A stretch of DNA of 64,000 nucleotides from Monarcha castaneiventris obscurior (Eukaryota; Chordata; Aves; Passeriformes; Monarchidae), in contig JAMPIT010000174.1 of assembly GCA_026261815.1 (NCBI GenBank), positions 3,534,001-3,598,000 on the forward strand, read 5' to 3'. The position numbers and the translations under genes are program-made. The notes below the pieces were generated by a model that was given only the letters and a program-made list of their open reading frames with translations, had not been told where the DNA came from and did no database searches. Below are positions 36,801 through 49,400 of the stretch, one piece after another. Positions within the stretch are counted from its first letter, which is position 1. Each line of letters starts with the position of its first letter.

Positions 36801-39800
36801 TTTTATAAATGACACATTTCTTTTAATTGTCCTCTTATTTGTAAGGGAAGGGTTTGTCTCTGTGCATGAAGAATGACAGATACTGACCGAAGAACAACCA
36901 AAGTACAGATGCTATGTAAGAAGAGGAAATTCAGTGAAATGTTTCTGAAGTTAGCTACCATATCATGTTCAATTACAGGGGAGTCAGGCTGTGTCTGAAG
37001 GTATTTCAGTTACACTTCTTACACTGATATTAACATTCAATAAAAGTACCAACTTCTAACCCTAGTATAGCGAGGAAATCTTTTCTGCCATCAGTCCATA
37101 GTCAATTCATTACAAACTATCATAGTTTCTGATAATTTAGTTTTCAAAATGTCATTCAGAAAGCCTATGTACATTAACAGTAAATGCTTGCAGTTAGGAA
37201 AATAAGAATAGTGAATATTCTGAAAGCATGAAATCTTCAAAAAGTTGTACTCTTTCTAACTGACTTTTTAACTCATTCCCAAAACAAATAAAAAAAGAAA
37301 AAAAATTGAAAATCCTGTGGCGGATATATGAAAATCTTTTAAATGTCAGTCCTTAATTTTTATTCTTTTTATAGATTGAAGATATGCCAAATTGAATTGA
37401 TCATATATAACTTTTTCCCTCATGAATGTCATGATCACAAAAAACCTTCTACATTTTTATCATTGACATTAAAACACATGAAAGAAATTGTACTGTTGCT
37501 GGCTTGAAAATTCCTCTAAATCAGCCTACAGAGTAACTGTTCTCTCTACTGATAAATAGATGGAGCAGAAATTCGTTCCTCATCTCCCAGCTATATAACT
37601 ATACTGAAATTAATGTCATCTAGTATCAAAACTTTTTTTTTGACTCTTCCAATCATTAAGCATTGAAATAAAGTTTTCAGGTTAAAGAATGCAAGTACCA
37701 CAATAATCTGAGTTTCCATTATATTTAATTACATTGTCTTTTTTTTAACTTGATAATACATTTTTTTAATTTCCTCTAAAAAATAACATTCCTGAAACAC
37801 AATTCACTTAAATAGGTTTTATGTCATAGAATGAAAACATTTGAAGCTTCTAAAAGTATTTTGCCAAAATATAAATAGAAATTTCCTTTCCAAAGTAATT
37901 TAGAAGGCTTTAGAAGGAAAAATATGAAATTGTTTTCCTATAGTTACAAAACATGATGTTCCAATACTAAAACATTGTAGATTTTTTCTGCTTTCTTTTT
38001 AACTTATGGATTATCTCCTAAGAGAAGACACTTTACATTGTCAAACCAATTTAATACAAAATGATCAGTACTGTCTAGATTTATTTCAAATAAATGTGAA
38101 AGCCTGTGAAGACTGCAATCTAAGCAGGCTGTAAAAAAATAGTTCACATAATGATGCCCTGAATAATAAAGGACAGTTATGTCTGCTGATACGGCTGGAT
38201 GTGTCAGAAGCTGTTGTCACACTTTCTCAATTACCTGAATGCAAGATAATGTGAGGCTGGACTTGGCTGTCCCTCTTGCTGTCAGCTGGTCACTTACACC
38301 CTTTCCCTAAGAGTGATGATTTCAGTGTCCTACAGGACACTGGCATGTCTCTTTTTTGAAGGGCTTTTTCAGAAGTAAATAATTTCATTTACTGGACTGA
38401 AGTGAGACCATCACACACAAATTACAGAGATGGCACCAGGCAGTGGAGGGCTCCTCAAACAAGATATAGGCAACAGCAGCAGGGAGAGGAAAATGTTTTC
38501 AGAAACTTGAAAGGCTTTAATTTAATATATCTCCTCATTATAAAAGTAATAGAGATTTAAAGGATTATTGAGCTCATGTCTGGACCATGACAAATAAACA
38601 TACGATTTTTTTTTCCACTATATGTCCTCTGTGGTAGAAATCTTTTTCACCCTTAATTTAATCATTACAATGATTTCTCATGTAAATAATGCAAAAGACA
38701 ATTGGTAAGTCTAAATATATCAACTTATCTTAAAAATGAGAACTAGAAGAAAACAGTCTAAAAAAATTCTCTTCCTTTTTCTGATTTCCTTATTTATTCA
38801 GGATTCTTAGTCTGGTTCCCAAAAAGAGTACAATCTGGAATGAGATGATGCTACAGAAAGATTTACTATCAAACTTGGAATCTTAACTCTTTGTAGGGCA
38901 CTGCAGGACTCCCATCTACACAAACAGCCTCCAACCCAATGAATAATATTACACTTTGAATAAACAAAAGATACTAAATTGTTTGTGAGGTTGAGAATTG
39001 AGGGGGTGGGAAGGCAGAGTACATTTTTAAAATTTGCCCCTCCTCAAAGGCATCAGAAACTGCAGAAGACTTGATATGGGGTATTCGACTGGCTGGTGCA
39101 TCTAAAATTTTCATGTAGGTTAAATTGTAGTGTCGTGTTCTTCAAAATTGCAGCACTTGCATCCACTAGACATGACATAAAAAAAAAAAGGAGGAAACGA
39201 AAACATTATCAATGCTTTGAAGCCTGTAAAACAATGAACATCATTCATTATAAGCTATTTATGCATAAAAAAATGTTTTTAATTATATGTTCTATGTTTC
39301 ATTTGACCTTTATTCTATCCCCACTCTTCTTTTTCTGGATAATTTTTCTAGGTCAGAAGTAGTTCATGAACTCTGGGGTTTAGGAGTAGTGGATTTAGTG
39401 GAAAGACATTTTATTTGAAAGAATGGGAAATCAGGTTAACAGGAACTGTACTTGAACACTGTTACAAGAATAAACCCCTCAGTTTGGTGCCTGATTGTCT
39501 CTAGATCATAGATTACTAAACCAATATGGGTTGACATGGTCAAATTGTTTATTGCCTTGCAGTGAACAGGGTGGTATATGTTATTAGAACATTTTTCCTA
39601 CAAGGAATGAAGCATCAAAGATAAAATAGCCTGAGCAAAATGGAAGAACAGAGATGTGAAAAGCAATGAAAGAGAAAACAGAACAGAGTTCAATTTAACC
39701 TCTTTGTCATCAAAAAATAAGTTATTTAGGTCAGACAACACATCCTGATATTTGCCAATGACAGCATTCTAAAGTGAGAAAACTATGTTCTCTTCAATAA

Positions 39801-39980
39801 TGCATAAGGTGCATTTGATCTGCTTAAAAAGAAATGTTTTTGGAATATAACGTCAGAAGACTGTTTCAATGAGTTAGGAGAAAAACAATATAAAAATAGC
39901 ATTGATTTTTTTAATCAATTTGAAAATTCAGACTAAAATCTTTTGTAGATTTGCCGAACATTTTCAAAGTTCAGTCCATT
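33851..39980. other. AT-rich noncoding stretch, no gene supported
   Basis: About 6 kb with no recognisable gene, RNA or dispersed repeat. Frames at 34521-34703 (-), 35610-35933 (-, 107 codons), 35809-36136 (+) and 39096-39362 (+) have no domain, and the 35.6-36.1 kb ones overlap on both strands. Confidence 0.5.
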
Positions 39981-39984
39981 GAAA

Positions 39985-40490
39985 AAGTGTCACCAATAGC
40001 TGTTACTTGGGCCCCATACCTTAGCTCTGGTGGCTGCAACATAAGAAGGACATGGACCTGCTGAAATGAGTCCAGAGGAGGCCGTGAAGATGATCTGAGG
40101 GCTGGGACACCTCTCCTATGAAGACAGGCTGAGAGAGTTGGGACTGTTCAGCCTGGAGAAGAGAAGGCTTTGGGGAGACTTAATTGCACTTTTCCAGTAC
40201 CTGAATGGGACTACAAGACAGCTGGAGGGCTTCTTATTATGAGTGTTTGTAGACAAGGGGGAGTAGCTTTAAACTGAAAGAGGGGAGATCTAGGTTACAT
40301 AATGGGAGGAAATTCTCTACCACGAAGATGGTGAGACACTGGAACAGGTTGCCCAGAGAAGTGGTGGATGCCCATTCCTGGAAGTGTTCAAGGCTGGGTT
40401 GGATGAGACCCTAAAAAACCTGTCTAGTGAAAGGTGTCCCTGCTCATAGCAGGGGGTTGGAACTAGATGATCTTTATGGTGGAATACACT
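39985..40490 (+). mobile_element. CR1 LINE fragment, 3' end
   Basis: The segment follows the avian CR1 3' region: aacataagaaggacatggac, agtccagaggaggcc, acctctcctatgaagacagg, gttcagcctggagaagagaa, then agcaggtt-like gaacaggttgcccagagaag and gttggaactagatgatcttt. The protein-coding part ends in a decayed reverse transcriptase C-terminus. The terminal octamer tail is not preserved after about 40490. Only the last 500 bases of the element are present. The left edge is approximate. It differs in wording from the 5215-6134 copy, so they are probably different CR1 subfamilies. Confidence 0.93.
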
Positions 40491-43270
40491 ACAAGTTAAT
40501 CTGTTACATCTTACAGGGTCTGAACTTTGCTCTACAAGAGATGCAGTGTTTTGCAACATTCAGAGAGTTCACAAACACCAAATCATGAAATAAGTTATGT
40601 TTATGTCATTCAAGTAGAAGCTATGACTTTCTGCAGACTTGGCAGTAGATAATTTAAAATATTGTTACTTATTTCTTTGGCTACAATTTTTACCAAATCC
40701 AAGAAAGTTATCAATAAATATAAGCTTAAAATCTATTCTGCTCCTACCTTGTTTTTTCTCAGAAAAATGTCTGTTACAATAAGTGAGTGATTTGTAGGTA
40801 CTATGTACAAACGGGATTCAGGTAATTGTTCTATTAGATTGTCCTCTTTTTATTTTTCTCATTAAAATTAATTTTTTAAAACCTGCTAACGGTATATAAT
40901 TGTTTCAGCACAGCCCACAGTGATAGTTTTTATGAACACTCCCACTCTCAACTTTGAAACTAGGACTTTCTGTGGTAGTCTAAGAAGTGAAAAATGGCTA
41001 GCACAGGTATCAGACTTTTCAATTCCCTTGAACTGGCTGTGGGACATGGATTATTTTTACATTCCATAGAGGAAATCTCTCCTGGTTAAATAAACCTAAA
41101 TTTTACAAGTGCCCCCATTGTAAAATACATAGAAAGCCACGAAACATTGTTTGCAACTGAGCTTCTTTCACAAATCCTTAAAAATAAAAATACAAGTCTA
41201 CTTATTATTTTCTTTGTAAGTATTAAGATCGTAATACTTGTTATAGAACTTGATTTGACCATATTGACACATATTGTTTTCATAATCTATGATCTAAGGA
41301 CAACCAGTCAGCGGGCTAAGGGCTTTATTCTCTCTATAGCCTGCAAGTGCAGTACTCATTAACCTTAACAAGTGCTGTGTAAGCATGCCAGTTGCTGAAA
41401 AGTCCCCCTGAAGTCTTAACAAAGGACAAAACAAACAAACCAAGCAACAGTATGATTGCACCTACAGTTGTTATTCCATGAATAAAAATTACACTTGGAA
41501 AACTGAATAATTGGAATGCATACACACATACAATCAGACCTCACAATCAAATTTTCTTTCCTTTTAGCATTAGTACTACTGTCTCTGCATTTAATAATAT
41601 CATTTAATTTCATGTACAAAATTTCCTGAAAGGTAAAAATGCATTTGAGCTCTATGCAGTGGTAATTCAGTTTTAAACCATGCATAAAAACTCAGTAAAG
41701 AGCAAAATGCTAATAGGTTGTATACGGGCTATGACTTTTCCCAGCTATTTTTCAATATTTTTCAACAGTTAAGAAACAGTCACTGAAATACGTTAAGAGT
41801 CTCTTAGTCTATTATTTACTTTAGAAAATGAATGTTTATCAAATGGACTTGAATTGATAATAATATGATAGTTCATGCTTGAGAAGCCTCACAATTGCCA
41901 ATGTGAAGAACTGGGTATTGTCTTTGGCATAATCACATGGAGAGTGGATTGCATTTACACTTTGCATGACCTTGAAAACAGTTTCCCAGACCAATGTCAG
42001 AAACATTTTTTTAATATGCTGCCAAGTGTATAGGCTAGACAAGTAAAACTAGAAAGTAAACACACTGATAGTAAATAGTAAATTAAACAGTTATGCTTTT
42101 TTTTCAGTTTTAGGATGAAAAAATTATTTTAATTATTAACTACAATAAAATTGCAGATTTTGTAAGACAATTCATAGGGAAAATTTAATGTTGCTGCATT
42201 CTTATATATTGTAAACCAGAATTTGAAAGGCCAATGCTTTTTAAATGTGTTTGTAAATATTCACTGAGATTCCTTGATTTCATGAGCCCAATTTTCAAAG
42301 ATGTTAGATTTGAATTACAATTTGTTGCATATTAAATTCTTTCAGTATTTTTGACTTCTTTGTTCCACAATATATTCCTAAATTTAGAAGAATATAATTT
42401 CCTTTATTTTCATGGCATTTTCCTCTTGAATGTATTCTATATCTGCATATTTTTGTCATTCTCTGGATTTTTACTGCTACATTGGACAGCTGCTAATAGA
42501 ACTGTTGTGAATTATAAAAATTTTCCTTGCACCTTAAAATCAATACTTATCTATGCTGTATTTATTGATCTGTTACTCAGCAGTTCTAGTGCCCTTCTCT
42601 TTAGAAGACCAAGGAAGTCTTTATTTTCCCTCTATTCACAGCCCAACTTTACTGTAATATGATTCAGAATTCTAAAATATTGCAACTATAGCTGGGAGAA
42701 TGTTACATGCACCATGTGATTATAAGAGGAATCTTGCTTCCTGATGGAGAGAACAAGAAGGCTCCATAGGTTTTTACCATGGAAGAAAGAAAACTGGGTT
42801 TATGTGCAGCTATGAAATTCCTAAGCCCTACAAAGGTGTCTCTTTCACCTTTGGATTTCACTGGTCTGCTTTTCAACTGAATTTTTATTTCACATGTTTA
42901 CATTGCAGTCATGACAGATCCCTTTATCTATATGTTATTATATCCATATAGCCCATGTTTTTGTTTTATTTAAATTCTCAACACTGTTAAGTTATAGAAA
43001 TGTTCCATCATATTTAAAAATTGAATAGATTACCATATTACTAAAGAAACTTTCTTGATTTGAAATGGGGATTGGAGTTACTGACCTGTTTAAGATTTGC
43101 TGGTTTTGGACAAGAACATAAAGCAGGTCAGTGTTTCTGAATTATATCCCCATTTAGTGGGAATCAAGCCCTTTGAGAAATAACAATCTACTTCACAATG
43201 ATATTACAGCTATAGATACAGTTTATGATAATTTATTAATGCAGTCTTGTTTGGGTTGCTCAAGCATTTT
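40491..43270. other. AT-rich noncoding stretch, nothing recognised
   Basis: No supported gene or named repeat. The frames at 41086-41685 and 42351-42662 are AT-driven, rich in F/I/L/S, and lack domains. Confidence 0.5.
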
Positions 43271-43336
43271 GTTTTGCTTGATCTGAATGCTATCTTTGAC
43301 ACTGTTGATCATAACACCGTGCTTTATCATTTATGA
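43271..43336 (+). mobile_element. Ancient non-LTR retrotransposon reverse-transcriptase fossil
   Basis: Plus-strand frame from 43271 reads DLNAIFDTVDHNTVL inside a 21-codon open stretch that ends in a stop at 43334-43336. This is a close match to the conserved reverse-transcriptase block of non-LTR elements (DLSAAFDTVDH-type), which carries the first catalytic aspartate region. Wording suggests an L2/CR1-group element, not the young CR1 copies elsewhere. Downstream sequence is too decayed to follow with confidence. It has no start codon and is far too short to be a gene. Confidence 0.7.
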
Positions 43337-43716
43337 AATTACGTAGAATAATCTGGCAGTTTTTTGAGTTGGTGTAATTCGTATTTATTAAAACACATGT
43401 CCATCTGTGTCAGTATTTATTAGATTTTTTATGTACTACCTTGTCAGATCCTTCAGCTTTTACACAAATTCATTTTTACTTAGTAAATCATATAGTCTTT
43501 TCTTTAGGTAACTCCATTCATCATTTAGGTATTTCTTCCTTCATGTAAGGTAATAAAGAACAGGGGATAATGACATTGTACAGCTGTATAGAACACCACC
43601 AAACACTGGAAAGAACATATTTGCAGTTTAAAGATGTGTACAAGAACTGAGGAACGTGTGTGCATGTCCTGGGGCAGTGATAAAAATGTTTTTCTTCTTT
43701 AGATGAAGTTAATCAG

Positions 43717-43776
43717 GAAAATATTATGAATCTGGGATATGTCACAGGACAATATCATAAATCTGGGATGTCACAG
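43717..43776 (+). repeat. Imperfect tandem duplication, about 30-bp unit, two copies
   Basis: Unit 1 (43717-43747) and unit 2 (43748-43776) share atgaatctgggat/ataaatctgggat and gtcacag, differing by a few substitutions and a 2-base deletion. A local duplication. Confidence 0.75.
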
Positions 43777-45064
43777 CTGAAGGAGACTTTATCAGGGGAA
43801 ATTATGAGAGTTTCCACAATTCTAAACCTCTAGGTACATAATTCTTTAAAATATTTTTCATTACAAATACAATCTTTATTTATAAATAAGGTAAAATTAA
43901 CTGCTGTGGCAATGCACATGGGACAGTAAAGGGCAATCAAGTTCCACTTACATTATCACAGTGTTTATTTGTTTATGGAAAAATCTGCACGCATGGCTTC
44001 AATTTGGTTTACTTAAAGTATTTACAGTGATTTCACTTCAAGAATTGAATTGATATATATATATGTGTGTAATCTAGAGGTAACACACTGGTTTTCACTG
44101 TTCCTCTTGCGCAACAAAATATTTAGGACGCTCCAGACATTTATTTTCACATGGCAGTCTTTTTTACTCTGTGAAACTAATATGTTAATGGGACAGAAAT
44201 GCTGTTGTACTGAGGACATGAGCTTTCACTTAGGAAAGGACTTTGCCTTCTTCATGTTTCTAAACTGTGGTAGACCATTCAAACAGAGCACGAGGCTGAG
44301 CTGAGATGTGTACAATAAACAAGACAACTCCAAGCTCCTTTGTCACGGTGGTAATTATGCCTTGTGTCTACCCCAGAAAATTTGCCTGGCACAACATTGT
44401 CAGGTATAGATATTTGGGAATTTTTTATGACAGTGCTTAGACCACTCAAGTGCCTAGAGCAGACACAGCAGTTTTGAACAAAGTCTCTCTTTCTCACATA
44501 GCTTATTTTCTGTGGGAACCTGGTATCTGCAACTTCCAAAAAACCATATTTTTATCAGTAAAAGCTGCATCTCCTTTTGGAGCTTTTGCTGAGACAGATG
44601 TGTTAGCAATCCCCCTCTAGTTTTGACTAGCCCTTAGCAGTATAAAGCAATTAAAGATAATCCTGGCATGCCTTGAAAAAGGATGATATTTTCTGCAGGT
44701 CTTTTGTTCATGATTTTCAGGTGTGTGCTTTTCTCTACTGCCCCTGCAGATCATGTAATATAGATTGCATACTGATAATGCAGGCTGTTATCTGTAGGTG
44801 TTCCTAAATAATGAATAGTCCACTGTAACAGCTTTTCTTACAAATAACTAGCAAAATCTGGCTTCAGTCTGTTTTTTGAACAAAATAATTTATAACATTT
44901 CTAAAATAGAAGCTTACCTCTAGGCTTTTAAATCCATTCTTGGGCACCTAAGGGTGTCTTTCAAGTTCCATTCATTTCAACTTTTAAATTATATTTAGTC
45001 CAAAAATGGCTATATTTCTTTAGACTACACTGTGCCTGGACAAGCACAAATTCTTGTCCTGATG
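43777..45064. other. AT-rich noncoding stretch, nothing recognised
   Basis: A TA/TG run sits at 44052-44070. Frames on both strands at 44022-44539 overlap and have no domain. Confidence 0.5.
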
Positions 45065-45206
45065 TGTATTGTGTTTGTATGGGCTGGTTTTTATTCGTAG
45101 GGTGGCCACAGAGGTGGCTTCTGAGCGAAGCTGCTGGAAGCTTCCACCGTGTCTGGCAGAGATAATCCTTGATGGCTCCAAAGACAGATATGCCTATGAC
45201 CAAGGC

Positions 45207-45527
45207 TGTGGTGGCCCGGGAACTTACATTGTGCTGGGGTGGCCAGAGGGTCTCTCCCCTCCTCGAGGTGGACTGCTCCTTGGGGTGACCGGTCCCGGTT
45301 TGGATTCCACGGGTGTCTGTCAGCCTGGTCACTCCTCCAGAGCTTTCCTATTGGTTCCCGCTCCCTGATCCTACCTTTCCCCTGGACTGCGCAGCCATGT
45401 TCCCTCGTATTTGCCTCTCCACCCTTTGGCGATGAGCATGCAATAAAATGCTCTTGCCGGAATGGCATGCAGATACCCTTCCTGCCTCTGTATCACTGAC
45501 TAAATACTTATTTTTATAGGTATTACA
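45207..45527 (+). mobile_element. Nested solo LTR (gammaretrovirus-like) inside the ERVL-type LTR
   Basis: A 321-base block begins TGTGGTGGCCC and ends GTATTACA, giving the TGT...ACA ends of a retroviral LTR. It is flanked by AGGC on both sides (45203-45206 and 45528-45531), a 4-bp duplication as typical of gammaretrovirus-like elements. The host LTR reads across the junction: ccaaggc on the left resumes as aaggctgggccaat on the right. Inside it are an inverted CCAAT box (attgg, near 45350), a GC-rich core and a polyadenylation signal AATAAA (45442-45447) with a T/G-containing region after it. Orientation follows the AATAAA. It must be younger than the LTR it interrupts. Confidence 0.8.
45442..45447 (+). 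promoter_or_regulatory. Polyadenylation signal of the nested LTR
   Basis: AATAAA, followed within 30 bases by tgctcttgccggaatgg, fits the R-region poly(A) signal of a compact LTR. Confidence 0.65.
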
Positions 45528-46412
45528 AGGCTGGGCCAATTAGAGAAGTTGGTAACGCCTCTCTTCCAGACAGAGAAGATGAGGAGGTAGGAACATGTGA
45601 GGGAAGCAACATGGAGACACCAAGGTCAGTGAAGAAGGAGGGGGAGGAGGTGTTCCAGGAGCTGGGGCCAAGATGCCTCTGCAGGCTGTGGTGAAGACCA
45701 TGGTGAATCCGGCTGCTCCCGCTGCAGCCCGTGGGGATCCACGGGGGATGCAGAGATCCACCCGCAGCCCATGGAGGAGGTGCCCGTGTCAGAGCGGGTG
45801 GATGCCTGGAGGAGGGTGGGAGATCCGGTAGGGAGAGAGGGCCCTGCTTCCAGGCTGGAGCAGCCTGTCCTTGGAGTACTGCACCCCGAGGAAGAGTGAC
45901 CCACACTGGAGCAGTTTGAGGGGTATTGTTGCCCGTCGGATGGACTCACACTGCAGCAGTTCATAGGAAACTGTTGTTTTCATGTTGGCGAAGTTTATAG
46001 AGAACTGTCTTCTACGGGAGGGACCCCACAGTGCAGCAGGGGAACGACTCCTCTCCCTGAGCAGCAGGAGAAACAATGGGTGATGAACTGACCATAACCC
46101 CCATTCCCATCTCCCTGTGCTGCTGGGGTAGGCAGTAGAGCTGGGAAGGAGGGAGGGGTGGAGACAAGGTGTTTCTAAGGGCTTATTTTACTTCTCATTA
46201 TCCTGCTTTGATTTTGTTCGTAACAAATCCACTTCATATTTCTAAGTTGAGCCTGTTTTGCTCTTGATGGTATTTGATGAGCAAACTCTCCTAGTCCTTA
46301 TCTCAACCCATGAACCCTTCACTAAATTTTCTCTCCTCTGTCCAGCTGCAGAGGGGAGTCAGTGAGTAACTTTGGTGGCTGCCTGGCATCTGACCTGGGT
46401 CAACACATGACA

Positions 46413-49400
46413 TGAAGCTACAAGGGCCCTTATACAACATTTCAGTCCCTAGGGAAACAAATCTAAGCACAACATTCTCTAAATATTCCTATCTTACATA
46501 TCCATATGTGAGAGGCAGACAAAGGTTAGATGATAACACATACAGAAACATGTTCTCTCTCTCAAGTGTAAATGTGTGTTTCCATCACATTGCAATAATA
46601 TTTACATCTTATCACATCCTCTGGGAATGACTATGAAAAACCTTTGTAATGTGCCGGGTTGGAGAAGGTTCTGGGTTTCTTCTCAGCATGAGCTTGCTTT
46701 AGCTACTTTCTCAGCAGGAACTCCCTTGTTATTACTGGCCATGACTATGTACATAGTAAGAGAAATCTCAAAACAGGGGGGAACACAGTATGTTTAGTAA
46801 CAATTTTGCTCCCTAATCCCTGTCCTTTGTTCCATCAATGTGACTCATGGGCTTTCTGTCAGAAAAGACTTAATTTCTGAAAAAGCTGTATTCATTGTTC
46901 TGGTCTGTCCTTTATTTTAGACTAGAGCTGTAACTTTTTGTAGTCCTTGGTGTTTATTTGATCCACATTTAATAGCAGATTTTCCTTATGGTACTTATGC
47001 CTGCATTGACTCAGATAATGTGAATACTTCAGGATTTGTGAGAGGAGCAGGCTCTAAATGATAGTTTGCACAATTGGAAATTGATGATCAGAATTTCTTC
47101 AAGCTCTAATTTACTATCAGATAGAGCCTATTAACTACACCAGTGGTTATGGCATCACTATTTTCATTTGTTTGTATGTCTTTCTATAACTATGATTCCA
47201 CAGGAACATAACAAAGGACAAAATCTCCTTTTCTTTTTTTGTCACAGACTTGCCTCTGTCTACCCAAGCAATTATTTCAATACATCATTAGTCATCTTGG
47301 AATTAATTTAAAAGTACTTCCTGGGTGATCATAAGGGATTTCAGCACACTTAATTTATTGATTCTTTTCTCTGCTATTCTCACCAGACTAAAATATATGA
47401 ACAGCCCTTCCCATCACCCTTGTTTATAAAAGAAAGCATTGCAAATTATAATCTTTTTCATTCCCTATAAGAAACAGTTTTAACACAAGCACAAGTGTCT
47501 TAGTTAGAGTCAATTTACAGTGCATATGTACACTAAGAAGGAAGGAAATCAAATAACATAAGTAAAAACTGAAATACCAGAGAAAAAAATCATTATATAC
47601 CCTTATTTTTAGAGGTTTTCTTCCATGTTAAAAACTATGTAAAGACTAAAACCTGGCATATGAAATATGACATTTCAGTCTAGAAATAATTTTATCTCAT
47701 ATATATTGCTAATAGTTAATTTGTGGCATTTTTATAATATTATATGGTTGAATGAAAGGTGCCATTACAAGCTGGAATAATTTCAAGAATTTCGATAAAT
47801 GCTAGCATAAAAAGTATCTGTAAGGGGAGTATCACATCTTTAAATTCAGGTTTTCTTAATAAGTTTTGGGGTTTGTGTTTGGAACTCTGGTATCACTTTT
47901 TCTATCGCTATAATATCACTTGGTATTATAGCTATTGTATGTTAGCTTTATTTATTCTTATTGTGCTTTACAGTCAAGTTGCCCTCACAGTTAATGAATT
48001 ATGTGTGTGCATGTATGAATGTAGTATATGATGCTTGACACTCTGCTCTCACTTTAATTCCATTTTCTTTGCCAATAATCTTGTATTTGACTGCTGTATT
48101 GCTGAAGAGAACCCGGGATATTAGAAAACCTTCTGGTGTGTTATGAACAGAGCCATCACGTCTCACAACATGAGCACGAGACTCAGACAAGTGGCATTTG
48201 GTTTGCACCTTCTCACAGTAACACCTCTGTACCATATGTTTTTACAGCACAAAACCAGATCATTTGTCATACTTTGCGATCCCACATGACAATCACAACT
48301 GCATGCCTTAGCTGTGATCTGTCAAACCATTATGCCTGTCACATAGGGGTCAGAAGAAGGAGAAATACGTTGCTGCTGTGCTTCAGCTAGAGGGAAGAAG
48401 GGAAGAAGTCAATGCAACATCTCAAAGGAGCTCCACTGCAGGGTAACATTACCCATCTCCAAGCTAGTGCTATTACATTCTTTCACCACTTGAACGTCTT
48501 GAAGAAAAAATTTAGTGGCCACTGAAACACAGTTTTTTTCCATGCAATCCCTTAAAGCAAAATCCTCCTGCAGATGCACTACAGGGCTTTGAATGGAGTT
48601 TCAAATTTTTGTTGTTGGAACACAGCAGAAACTTCCATCTATTGATGCTTTGGCTGAAGCTGAAATATAAAAAAGGAAATTAGCTTTCCACAGAATATTG
48701 AAATTGCAGTTTGCTATGCAGATTAGTACATGATTGCTAGCATGGCTACACATCTATTGTTCATATTCCTTGGAGTATGACAATCAAATATTTCTGTTCA
48801 ACATGGCAGACATTCAGAGAGAAGCAGAATAAACACATGAAATTTCTTTCTGCCCACCAGAAGAAACTATATACATAATCCTGAGATGTCTGATTAGATT
48901 CTTGGTTTTGCTCTTCATCAGTTGACATCTCCTGCCTTTACCTTCTCTCTCAAACTGTATACACATAACACCTTTTCCTTTATGATACATGTTACTTCCT
49001 TGGCTCCAAAGTTTTCTTTTGAAAGGTCTGAAATATTCTGAACCTACTTGGTAACTACGTGAAAATATCAGTTGATTCACTTTTATTCTTCTGTTCCTTA
49101 ATGTATCCATGTAGAAAAAATATTTTAAAAAGGAAAACAAAAAAATTTAAGAAAGGACAATGCAGACATAGCCATAAAAAAATCCATGTCTCTAAAGGAC
49201 CTCTGGAACTCATTTCGCAATGAATTGCAAACTGCTGCCTTACATGCCTTGATATAGGACAGAACAGTGAGTCACAAATTCTTTGCTGAGTGAGTAGTTC
49301 CATGCTCCTGACCATTCAAAAGTGTTGGGTGAATTCTAAATAATTTTAATGTGAGGATTTAAACGGTTGAGTTTGGTTACCCTGCAGTGCTTTTTCCAGA

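Larger units (their letters stand above)
45065..46412 (+). mobile_element. ERVL-type solo LTR, interrupted by a nested LTR
   Basis: An avian endogenous-retrovirus LTR starting TGTATTGTGTTT (45065) and ending CAACACATGACA (46412). Landmarks along it include the ttctgagcgaagctgctgga segment, gctgggccaat, ccaaggtcagtgaagaagga, the GC-rich ctggagcag repeats, a decayed polyadenylation region (gttcgtaacaaatccac) and the tail ctggcatctgacctgggtca. Flanking 5-mers TGATG (45060-45064) and TGAAG (46413-46417) differ by one base, consistent with an old 5-bp target duplication. Removing the nested element leaves about 1.02 kb. No internal viral genes adjoin it. All frames of 60-127 codons at 44961-46076 are by-products of GC-rich LTR sequence. 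Confidence 0.85.

Noticed and set aside
39744..39772. Reading ILIFANDSIL, resembling the FADD-type catalytic motif of LINE reverse transcriptase
   Set aside because: The second catalytic aspartate position is wrong, the match is only about 9 residues, and no neighbouring reverse-transcriptase block is visible. Probably chance.
44961..46076. Overlapping frames of 60-127 codons on both strands
   Set aside because: All fall inside, or overlap the left edge of, the GC-rich ERVL-type LTR and its nested LTR, where stop codons are sparse. None matches a gene.
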